This document shows positions 44,459 to 51,174 of a stretch of DNA of 64,000 nucleotides, one piece after another. The translations under genes and the position numbers were made by a program. The notes under the pieces were generated by a model. It was not told where the DNA came from and did not search any database. It worked only from the letters and a program-made list of their open reading frames with translations. The stretch's first letter is position 1, and each line of letters begins with the position of its first letter. The DNA lies in contig JAQVCT010000014.1 of assembly GCA_028689655.1 (NCBI GenBank), positions 19,557-83,556 on the forward strand, given 5' to 3'. The stretch comes from Lachnospiraceae bacterium. GTDB taxonomy: Bacteria > Bacillota > Clostridia > Lachnospirales > Lachnospiraceae.

Positions 44459-44568
44459 ATTGTGTCTCCTTTCAATAAATAGTTACCAAATTTGTTATAA
44501 ACAGGAGCTTCGTGTAGGGAAGCTCCTGATGGTGTAAAGGTCATCAAGGAAGCACCTGATGACAATCA

Positions 44569-45372
44569 TTAAGGTCGTTGACCGGAGGCGCCTTGCAGGG
44601 TGAGGGTCTCGCCGGACATGTATTTGAAGTCAGGCGTTGCTAACTGGACACATACGCGACCAATGTCTTTTTCAGGATCACCGAAACGTCCCATGGGAAT
44701 GCCATGGATATTTTTCTCATAAGCCTCCGGCTGATATTCTTTCCAGGCTTCCAGCTGTGCTGTGTAGGCCAGGGGGCAGACGATATTTACATTGATGTTA
44801 TCTTTTCCCCATTCGGTGGCTGCCACGCGGGTGAGACCGCGGATTCCTTCCTTGGATGCGGCGTAGGAGCACTGACCGAAGTTACCGAAAAGTCCGGCAC
44901 CGGATGCGAAGTTGATGACGGAGCCCTGGGTTTCTTTCAGGTAAGGGTAACATTCCCTCATATAGAGAAAAGCAGAGTAGAGTCCGGAATAAATGGCAAG
45001 GTTAAATTGCTCTAAGGTATGTTCCGCCAGGGAAATACCCGAAGCAGAAGCCTGAGCATTGTTTACCAGAATGTCAATCTTGCCAAAGGTCTTAACAGTT
45101 TCATCCACCACATGTTTGGCAGCGGCTTCATTATCTCCGGCGGCACTGATATCTGCCTGGACGGGCAGTACTTTCACACCGTACAATCGTTCCAGTTCTT
45201 CCTTTGCGTCGGTGAGCTTTTTCAGATTACGTCCTGTGAGTACCAGATCCGCTCCTTCTTTTGCATAGGCTGTGGCAATTCCATAGCCGATGGCACCGAT
45301 TTCCCCGGCTTTTGTCATGGCTTTGCCACCCCCGGTGATAATCGCTGTTTTACCTTCTAATAATTTTCCCAT
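44569..45372 (-). CDS. Short-chain dehydrogenase/reductase
   Basis: A 267-residue SDR enzyme. The Rossmann start is TAIITGGGKAMTKAGEIGAI with an unusual insertion in the TGxxxGxG motif (GGGKAMTKAGEIGAIGYGIA). DILVNNAQA, the catalytic Ser in INFASGAG and the YxxxK motif YAASK are present. The substrate cannot be told; the inserted motif resembles SDRs that act on CoA- or steroid-like compounds, but this is weak. The ATG at 45372 follows AAGGAGG by 8 nt; an upstream ATG at 45405 has no such site. Confidence 0.9.
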   Translation of the reverse strand: MGKLLEGKTAIITGGGKAMTKAGEIGAIGYGIATAYAKEGADLVLTGRNLKKLTDAKEELERLYGVKVLPVQADISAAGDNEAAAKHVVDETVKTFGKIDILVNNAQASASGISLAEHTLEQFNLAIYSGLYSAFLYMRECYPYLKETQGSVINFASGAGLFGNFGQCSYAASKEGIRGLTRVAATEWGKDNINVNIVCPLAYTAQLEAWKEYQPEAYEKNIHGIPMGRFGDPEKDIGRVCVQLATPDFKYMSGETLTLQGASGQRP

Positions 45373-45474
45373 GTGCAATCCCTCCTTATTCATCACGGGT
45401 TTCATAGTTATTTACAGTATATCACGTTCATGGCTTAGAGAGACAATAAATATCAACGCAAAAAAGATTTTATA

Positions 45475-45699
45475 ATATGACCAGATTACGCAGTAATCTG
45501 TGTCAGGAATGCTCATAGAGCATGACGTAAATATGACCAGATTACGCAGTAATCTGTGTCAGGAATGCTTATAGAGCATGACGTAAATATGACCAGATTA
45601 CGCAGTAATCTGTGTCAGGAATGCTCATAAAGCATGACGTAAATATGACCAGATTACGCAGTAATCTGTGTCAGGAATGCTCATAAAGCATGGCGTAAA
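45475..45699 (+). repeat. Tandem repeat, four copies of a 56-bp double-hairpin unit
   Basis: Four head-to-tail units start at 45475, 45531, 45587 and 45643. Each has hairpin a (TGAC-CAGATTAC / GTAATCTG-t-GTCA with loop GCA) and hairpin b (ATGCTC / GAGCAT around ATA). Hairpin a is identical in all copies; hairpin b varies by single bases (ATGCTT, AAGCAT), and the last copy has GGCG for GACG. There are no unique spacers, so it is not a CRISPR array. It lies between a minus-strand SDR gene and a plus-strand small membrane protein gene. Confidence 0.93.
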
Positions 45700-45834
45700 T
45701 TGGGAGCAGGAGATGCATATCCGGGTAGAAAAGTACTTTACATTTAAGATAAAGAATGATAATTTCTGTACTTTGTAGTATGATAAAGATAGATAAAGAT
45801 AGAAACAAAGTAAAAAGCAAACAGGAGGTATCAT

Positions 45835-46062
45835 ATGAGGAAACTTATTGAAATGGGAAACCAATATGTAAAAGAATCTGATTGGAAAGTCATCGCAATC
45901 TTAAAAATGTGTCTGTTATCTATGGGAATCATGATAGGTACCGCAGTTCCAAAGAAACAGAAGAAGCTTGTATTTGCATTATGTATTCCAGTATTTATCA
46001 CCACATATGTGCCGCTTATGATAAAGCTCTACAATGTGGTAAAGGAAAACGGGGACAGATAA
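45835..46062 (+). CDS. Small membrane protein, uncharacterised
   Basis: A 75-residue protein with two predicted membrane helices (VIAILKMCLLSMGIMIGTAV and LVFALCIPVFITTYVPLMI) separated by the basic turn PKKQKK. It begins MRKLIEMGNQYVKESDWKV. Similar short proteins occur in Lachnospiraceae and are sometimes labelled phosphate-permease-like, without evidence. AGGAGG precedes the ATG. The upstream region (45700-45834) has only weak promoter matches. It is followed by a hairpin (about 46130-46175) that may be a terminator. Confidence 0.75.
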   Translation: MRKLIEMGNQYVKESDWKVIAILKMCLLSMGIMIGTAVPKKQKKLVFALCIPVFITTYVPLMIKLYNVVKENGDR

Positions 46063-46085
46063 TGAGCGAAGCATAGCGGTATCAG

Positions 46086-46291
46086 AGATGCTGCCGACAG
46101 GAAATTTCAAAGGAATTTTATATCGTGAAATAAAGAGAGAAGGACAGAAGTAATATCTGCTCTTCTTTCTTTGGTTTCTAGGAAAGATTATTTCTGGAAA
46201 GTAAGGATAACCTTTTTGGAATTTTCGGCGTCTAATAAATAGAAGCAGGAATGGAGAAAGTGGCAGCATCATAAATGATATTGCTAAGATA
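46086..46291 (+). repeat. Five-hairpin repeat, copy D (interrupted remnant)
   Basis: Hairpin 1 (GACAGGAAATTTC / GGAATTTTATATC) is at 46086-46115 and hairpin 2 (GGCAGCATCAT / ATGATATTGCT) at 46261-46285. About 145 bp of unrelated sequence separates them, and hairpins 3-5 are missing. The remnant ends about 15 bp before the GTG start of the first ECF sigma gene. Confidence 0.6.
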
Positions 46292-46306
46292 CGAGGGGGA
46301 GCCTAC

Positions 46307-46843
46307 GTGGAAGACGAGAAGATAAAAAGATTAGTGAAAAAAGCAAGGCAGGGTGACAGGCAGGCATTTGAAAGTCTTTTTCTCATGGAAAGAGAATATC
46401 TCTATAAGACAGCTTTTCTCTATATGAAGAATCAGGAGGATGCCCTGGATCTGGTGCAGGAATGTGTCATGCGCTGTGTGGTATCCATAGAATCATTACA
46501 AAAGCCGGAATATTTCCGTACCTGGATGACCAGGATTTTGATTCGATGTGCGATGGATGAGTGGCGAAGGCGAAAGAAGTACCAATACGTGGCGGAGACC
46601 GAAGTATATGAAGAGGTAGATACAGGGGAGAAAACATTATCCAGGGAGGATAAGATGGACCTATATCATGCCATTGATCAACTGGAATTTCCCTATAAGG
46701 CGATTATAATACAGAGATATTTCTTTGATTATAAGCTAAAAGAGATCAGTGAGATGTTGGACATGCCCCTTGGCACCATCAAAGCATATCATTCAAAAGC
46801 AAAGCAGCTGTTAAAAGAGTTGTTGATGGAGGGTACGCGATGA
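46307..46843 (+). CDS. ECF-type RNA polymerase sigma factor 1
   Basis: A 178-residue ECF sigma factor. Region 2 is ESLFLMEREYLYKTAFLYMK, then EDALDLVQECVMRCVVSIES; region 4 is FPYKAIIIQRYFFDYKLKEI, then SEMLDMPLGTIKAYHSKAKQ. It would direct transcription in response to an envelope signal relayed by the anti-sigma protein encoded next. Start GTG with GGGGGAG 5 nt upstream. The stop overlaps the next start (ATGA), so the two are translationally coupled. Confidence 0.93.
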   Translation: MEDEKIKRLVKKARQGDRQAFESLFLMEREYLYKTAFLYMKNQEDALDLVQECVMRCVVSIESLQKPEYFRTWMTRILIRCAMDEWRRRKKYQYVAETEVYEEVDTGEKTLSREDKMDLYHAIDQLEFPYKAIIIQRYFFDYKLKEISEMLDMPLGTIKAYHSKAKQLLKELLMEGTR

Positions 46844-48078
46844 GAAAAATAGAGAATCTGAATCAGATCCGATTACCGGAAGAATTAGACACTGTGATAA
46901 AGACAGGGGTAAAAGCGGGATTGAAAAAAGGAATCCACCATCCATCCGTAAGGGAGCGTTTCAGGATGCAGAGCGTGGGCAGAAAAGCGGCGATTATCCT
47001 GCTGGCACTGCTGCTGGGAGGTGGACTCAGTATTACAAGCTACGCGGTGGTACGTAACCTGGTGGAAAAACGTATGGAGCAAGTACCAAAGGAAGAAAAA
47101 GAGAACATCATAGAGGAGCTGGATAAGAGCAGAGAACACACAGATCAGTTTTCCAGACCATTTACCGAAGAAGAGCAGGAATCCATGAAACAGATGACGA
47201 TTGCCTACCAAAAAGGAACTTTTCCAAAGGGCGAATTGCTGCAGATTCAGGAGGAATCCCAGAGAGATATGGACAGGGTCTGCTATCTGGGAACAAAGCA
47301 ATGTTACTATCTCCCGGAGCGTGCGCTTACAGAGGAAGATCTCCTGGAAATCATTGACTTTCAGACGAAGATGGACTACGCTCTGCGGGATCGAAGAGAA
47401 GAATGGGAGACAGAAGGCTCTACTGATGCAGGTATGCATAATAGAAATGGCGGAATGGCAGATCGTGTGGAAAAAAAATCATCTGCAGAGAATACCACAG
47501 AGAAAATAACAGAGGCGGAGGCCATAAAGATTGCATCACAATGGGCACAAAAGCTGTATCCCATAAAATTAGAGGATTACCAGATGACGAATCGGCTCGA
47601 CAGGGAGACCTATGTGTGGAAAGGCTATGATGCAGTCTATGAAATATGCTATGGAATAAGTGGATTTGAATATTACTATATCTATTTGAATGCCTGGGAT
47701 GGGGCACTGCTGGAAGTGGTACATACGGACACTGGTCTGTCCCCACAGGAAGTGACCCTGGAAGAGTTAAAGGAAAGCCTGCCGGAAAGAGAGACGGAGG
47801 CCAGAAATTATTTGAAAGAGCAGCTACAGGTGGAGGAAACTTTCACGAAGGTAACCTGTAACTACGTGGAGGAAAATGGGAAAATAAACAGTGCAGTTCA
47901 GATGGCATTTGACACGGAAGGGCACACCACCTATGTGCTGCAGTTCGTGGATGGAAAGCTGACCCTGTATTCCATGCTGCCACAGGATGCTTATGAAGAA
48001 TATCTGGAGAACTACTTTAAGGTTCTTCCTGGGGACAAGGAGTGGAAGACACTTTATTTTGATAGGAAATTCCTCTGA
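46840..48078 (+). CDS. Membrane anti-sigma-like protein 1
   Basis: A 412-residue single-pass protein: cytoplasmic N-terminus (1-48), membrane helix at 50-70 and a large extracytoplasmic region. Motifs FPKGEL (128-133) and LTEEDLLEIIDF (163-174) recur with the same 35-residue spacing in the anti-sigma protein at 48877. The C-terminal part (about 225-400) looks like PepSY/YcdB-type domains (EAEAIKIASQWAQKLYPIKL; QMAFDTEGHTTYVLQFVDGK). Its 4-nt overlap with the sigma gene supports anti-sigma function. The last codons (DRKFL and stop) are contributed by the hairpin repeat copy C, so the C-terminus was probably altered by its insertion. Confidence 0.8.
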   Translation: MRKIENLNQIRLPEELDTVIKTGVKAGLKKGIHHPSVRERFRMQSVGRKAAIILLALLLGGGLSITSYAVVRNLVEKRMEQVPKEEKENIIEELDKSREHTDQFSRPFTEEEQESMKQMTIAYQKGTFPKGELLQIQEESQRDMDRVCYLGTKQCYYLPERALTEEDLLEIIDFQTKMDYALRDRREEWETEGSTDAGMHNRNGGMADRVEKKSSAENTTEKITEAEAIKIASQWAQKLYPIKLEDYQMTNRLDRETYVWKGYDAVYEICYGISGFEYYYIYLNAWDGALLEVVHTDTGLSPQEVTLEELKESLPERETEARNYLKEQLQVEETFTKVTCNYVEENGKINSAVQMAFDTEGHTTYVLQFVDGKLTLYSMLPQDAYEEYLENYFKVLPGDKEWKTLYFDRKFL

Positions 48079-48190
48079 AATTTCCTATCGGCAATATCTT
48101 CGATACTGCTAAGCTTGTAATACTTCCAAGGGAAGTATTATCCCGTAGGGATTATGCATCTATAGATCATAACATCGAAGCAAAGTGTTT
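48061..48190 (+). repeat. Five-hairpin repeat, copy C (3' truncated)
   Basis: Hairpin 1 is GATAGGAAATTTC-like with arms closed by a G-C pair where copies A and B have A-T, a compensatory change. Hairpin 2 is altered (GGCAATATCTTCGATACTGC), hairpin 3 is intact (TAATACTTCC / GGAAGTATTA) and hairpin 4 has lost one base. The copy breaks off after CAAAGTGT, so hairpin 5 is absent. The first 18 bp are read as the end of the anti-sigma gene, with the stop TGA inside hairpin 1. Confidence 0.8.
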
Positions 48191-48219
48191 TGATCTAGGG
48201 AAATGATCATATATGACAG

Positions 48220-48270
48220 AAAAGCTATACAATCCGAAAAGAAAGTGAGATCAGATTGTGTAGCTTTTTT
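48220..48270 (+). terminator. Terminator after sigma/anti-sigma locus 1
   Basis: AAAAGCTATACAATC and GATTGTGTAGCTTTT form a 15-bp stem (one G-T pair) followed by T residues. A near-identical terminator is at 50490, including the flanking ATATGACAG. The rest of the gap 48191-48399 has no gene. Confidence 0.88.
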
Positions 48271-48399
48271 ATTTAATTCTATTTTATTCTATGCAAGGGG
48301 AACTTTTTTGAAGTGGAAAGCGTCTTATTAATATAGAATAATAGAATAGACAGGTATGATATTAGAATCCGACAAATGAATACAAAAGGGGGTAATGCA

Positions 48400-48864
48400 T
48401 TGGTACAGATTGATAAATGGAAGTTTGTGGAACTGATTGAGGTGCACAAGAGTGGTATGTATCGGCTGGCAGTCAGCATTTTACGAAATAGTACAGAGGC
48501 GGAGGATGCAGTCGGTGAAGCAATCATAAAGGCATATGAGAAACTGGATAAGCTCAAGGATGCAGATAAGTTCAAAGCATGGATCATGCAGATCGTAGTG
48601 CATGAAGCGCAAAACATATATCGGACTAAAAAACATTTTCAGTATGTGGAGGATTTGGAACTAACCGGAGCGTCATATCAGGATGAACATTTGGAGTTGT
48701 TGGAACTGGTATTGGAATTGCCGGAGGAATTTAGGAGTGTGGTAGTTCTATTCTATTATGAAGGCTTTTCCCAGAAAGAAATTGCAGGAATTCTTCAGAC
48801 CCCGGAGGGAACGGTAAAGTCGAGACTGTTTCGTGCCAGGAAAATATTGCAGGAAAAACTCTAG
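48400..48864 (+). CDS. ECF-type RNA polymerase sigma factor 2
   Basis: A 154-residue ECF sigma factor. Region 2 is GMYRLAVSILRNSTEAEDAV, then GEAIIKAYEKLDKLKDADKF; region 4 is EFRSVVVLFYYEGFSQKEIA, then GILQTPEGTVKSRLFRARKI. The TTG at 48400 is preferred because AGGGGG lies 7 nt upstream, and the third sigma gene shows the same arrangement; the in-frame ATG at 48376 has no ribosome site. The anti-sigma gene starts 12 bp after the stop. Confidence 0.92.
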   Translation: MVQIDKWKFVELIEVHKSGMYRLAVSILRNSTEAEDAVGEAIIKAYEKLDKLKDADKFKAWIMQIVVHEAQNIYRTKKHFQYVEDLELTGASYQDEHLELLELVLELPEEFRSVVVLFYYEGFSQKEIAGILQTPEGTVKSRLFRARKILQEKL

Positions 48865-48876
48865 AAAGGAGTGCTT

Positions 48877-50481
48877 ATGAAAACAAAGTTTGATGATAAA
48901 ATAATGCGCATGGCGGCAAAAGAAGAAATGCCAGTGCCAAAAGAATTAAATAACAGAATCTCACAGATTCTGGAGGCACTTCCGGAAAGAGAAGATGGAA
49001 GTTCCTTAATGAAAAATAAAATGCCAGTGGAAAAGAAGCATAGAAAAAAGAAATCATTAAGAAAGACAATTTTACTGGTGGCAGTATTCGTCATGCTGTT
49101 TTCCGTTACGGTGCACGCGGCCATCCGCCTGGTACAGATCAGAATGGAGGCGATGAATCATGAAAAACTGGAGGAGTATTATATAACGGCAGCCAAAAGT
49201 TATATGGGGCATGACAATAGAAATCGTGCCTATATGGAACAGGAAGAAGTGAGGATGAAGGAATTACGTCAGGCGTATGAGGGAGGACGATTCCCCAAGG
49301 GAGAAATCAAGATCGTTGAGCGTTATGAAGACTATGGTGGAAAAGGCATTGCATTTGTCCCGGCAACCAGTACTTTTTGTTTTCCAGAAGGAGAAATGAC
49401 AGATGAGGAATTGTTACAAATTATTGATTTTTATGCAAAAAGAGACTACAGTGTGACAAAAATTGGGGCTGCTGCTGCATCGGGAGAATATGTATTGCCG
49501 GAGGAATGCCAGGAGACAGAGCGTCAGACACAGACTTCTGGAAAAGATCAGAGACTGGATATTCCATACACGGGAACATTGGAGCTGACTTCCATGGCAG
49601 CGGGGACAGACTGTATTTACCTGGCAGGCTGGGAAGGCATTCACAGGATGGAACTGGAAAGCAGTGATTCCACACTTTTCTATGATGCATACCGAAGGGA
49701 TGAGGTTCGTAAGAATGCGAAAATCACATGCATGGCAGAAGGGCAGGGACAGATGCTATATGCAGCGGTTGCTTATAGGAACAGTGAGGAAAAATATGTG
49801 GGTGAAATATGGTGTATTGATAAGGAAGGTAAGCTTCAAAACAATATATCACTGACAGAGCAGGCTGGTGAGGAAGAACCATTCTATGTGTTTCGGATGG
49901 CAGTTGATGGGGATAATTACCTTTATTTGAGGACCAATAAAAAGGATTGTATATGTATGGTATATGACCAAAGCGGGTTTGTATCAAATGTGACGGATAG
50001 AACGTTTCGCACAGATTATCTAAATGCACTGGGAGTGGGGAAGGATGGTAAGGTCTACACCATCCTGGAGGATGCGTCAGAGCATGTGGCAGGGATCGCA
50101 TCCATCAATCCCACAGAGGGAGAATTGGAGGAGATATATCAATGTGCATTCCCGGCGGAGGATGTATTGATTCCCTTTGATTTGCTCATGGCGGGGACGG
50201 ATACGGATTTCGTGCTGTGGGGGTATAGTGGAATCTATACTTATCAGATAGGAGATCCGGAGGCAGTGCGGGTGTTGGCTCCATATGAGGCATCCTTCCA
50301 ATGGGAGGGCTGTAGATATACGGGGCTTTGGAATGGCAGAATCCTGTTCGCCGGTACAGAGGAAACGCGAGAAGTAGATACCGACGGAGAAAAGCAGTAT
50401 CGCTGGGTACCGGAAAAGACGACTTTTTATTATAGACCAGTTGGCGATAGCGGAGAAATACCTGTATCTGGCAGGGAATGA
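48877..50481 (+). CDS. Membrane anti-sigma-like protein 2 with propeller-like C-domain
   Basis: A 534-residue single-pass protein: N-terminal cytoplasmic part, membrane helix at 64-83, then an extracytoplasmic region. Motifs FPKGEI (139-144) and MTDEELLQIIDF (174-185) have the same spacing as in anti-sigma 1. From about residue 225 the sequence differs completely and shows repeated beta-strand blocks (LTSMAAGTDCIYLAGWEGIH; ITCMAEGQGQMLYAAVAYRN; RMAVDGDNYLYLRTNKKD; ALGVGKDGKVYTILED), suggesting a beta-propeller sensor. ATG at 48877 with AAAGGAG 5 nt upstream. The partner sigma gene is immediately upstream. Confidence 0.8.
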   Translation: MKTKFDDKIMRMAAKEEMPVPKELNNRISQILEALPEREDGSSLMKNKMPVEKKHRKKKSLRKTILLVAVFVMLFSVTVHAAIRLVQIRMEAMNHEKLEEYYITAAKSYMGHDNRNRAYMEQEEVRMKELRQAYEGGRFPKGEIKIVERYEDYGGKGIAFVPATSTFCFPEGEMTDEELLQIIDFYAKRDYSVTKIGAAAASGEYVLPEECQETERQTQTSGKDQRLDIPYTGTLELTSMAAGTDCIYLAGWEGIHRMELESSDSTLFYDAYRRDEVRKNAKITCMAEGQGQMLYAAVAYRNSEEKYVGEIWCIDKEGKLQNNISLTEQAGEEEPFYVFRMAVDGDNYLYLRTNKKDCICMVYDQSGFVSNVTDRTFRTDYLNALGVGKDGKVYTILEDASEHVAGIASINPTEGELEEIYQCAFPAEDVLIPFDLLMAGTDTDFVLWGYSGIYTYQIGDPEAVRVLAPYEASFQWEGCRYTGLWNGRILFAGTEETREVDTDGEKQYRWVPEKTTFYYRPVGDSGEIPVSGRE

Positions 50482-50489
50482 TATGACAG

Positions 50490-50537
50490 AAAAGCTATAC
50501 AATCCGAAAAATAAGTCAGATTGTGTAGCTTTTTCAT
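50490..50537 (+). terminator. Terminator after sigma/anti-sigma locus 2
   Basis: The same AAAAGCTATACAATC / GATTGTGTAGCTTTT stem as at 48220, with a shorter loop, followed by TTTTT. The shared flanks show that the two terminators are duplicates. Confidence 0.88.
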
Positions 50538-50590
50538 GCCCTGTGGGGTATATAGTATGAACAGAGAAAATGCGAAAGGGGGATAACGGG

Positions 50591-51136
50591 TTGCAGTTAC
50601 AGGAAAAACAAGAGACAGAGCGTATTATCCGCCAATATTCCAATCTGGTGTATCGCATTGCCTATGCGCAGTTAAAGAACCGGAGCGATGCGGATGACAT
50701 TTATCAGGAAGTATTTTATCGGTATATTCGAAAGACGCCCACCTTCCGCAGCGAAGAACATGGAAAAGCCTGGTTCATCAAAGTGACAGTGAACTGCTGT
50801 AGAAAACACTGGGCATCTGCCTGGTATCGGAAGACAGAGGGACTGGGGGAGTCTGTGGAAAGTTTACCATTATCTGGGGATGATCAGCGTCAGAGAGTTT
50901 TCGCCCAGGATATGGATCAGCACCTGATGGCGGACGAGGAGGCAGTGAAGATATGGGCTGCGGTGAATGCATTACCGGAAAATTACAGGATCGTGGTGCA
51001 TTTATTCTACTATGAGAAGATGACCATTCAGGAGATCAGCAAGGCATTAAAGCGTCGTGCTTCCACAGTGAGAACACAACTGACAAGAGCCAGAGGCAGA
51101 TTGCGGGGTGTGCTGCAGGAGGAATTTAAAGAATGA
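50591..51136 (+). CDS. ECF-type RNA polymerase sigma factor 3
   Basis: A 181-residue ECF sigma factor. Region 2 is IIRQYSNLVYRIAYAQLKNR, then SDADDIYQEVFYRYIRKTPT; region 4 is ENYRIVVHLFYYEKMTIQEI, then SKALKRRASTVRTQLTRARG. The TTG at 50591 is chosen since GGGGG lies 8 nt before it, as for sigma 2; an ATG at 50570 overlaps the ribosome site. An anti-sigma-like gene starts 38 bp downstream. Confidence 0.92.
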   Translation: MQLQEKQETERIIRQYSNLVYRIAYAQLKNRSDADDIYQEVFYRYIRKTPTFRSEEHGKAWFIKVTVNCCRKHWASAWYRKTEGLGESVESLPLSGDDQRQRVFAQDMDQHLMADEEAVKIWAAVNALPENYRIVVHLFYYEKMTIQEISKALKRRASTVRTQLTRARGRLRGVLQEEFKE

Positions 51137-51174
51137 GATTCAGGTGGGACGATCAATGACAAGGAGGGCATAGG

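Noticed and set aside
45475..45699. CRISPR array
   Set aside because: The units are contiguous 56-bp repeats without unique spacers and no cas genes are present.
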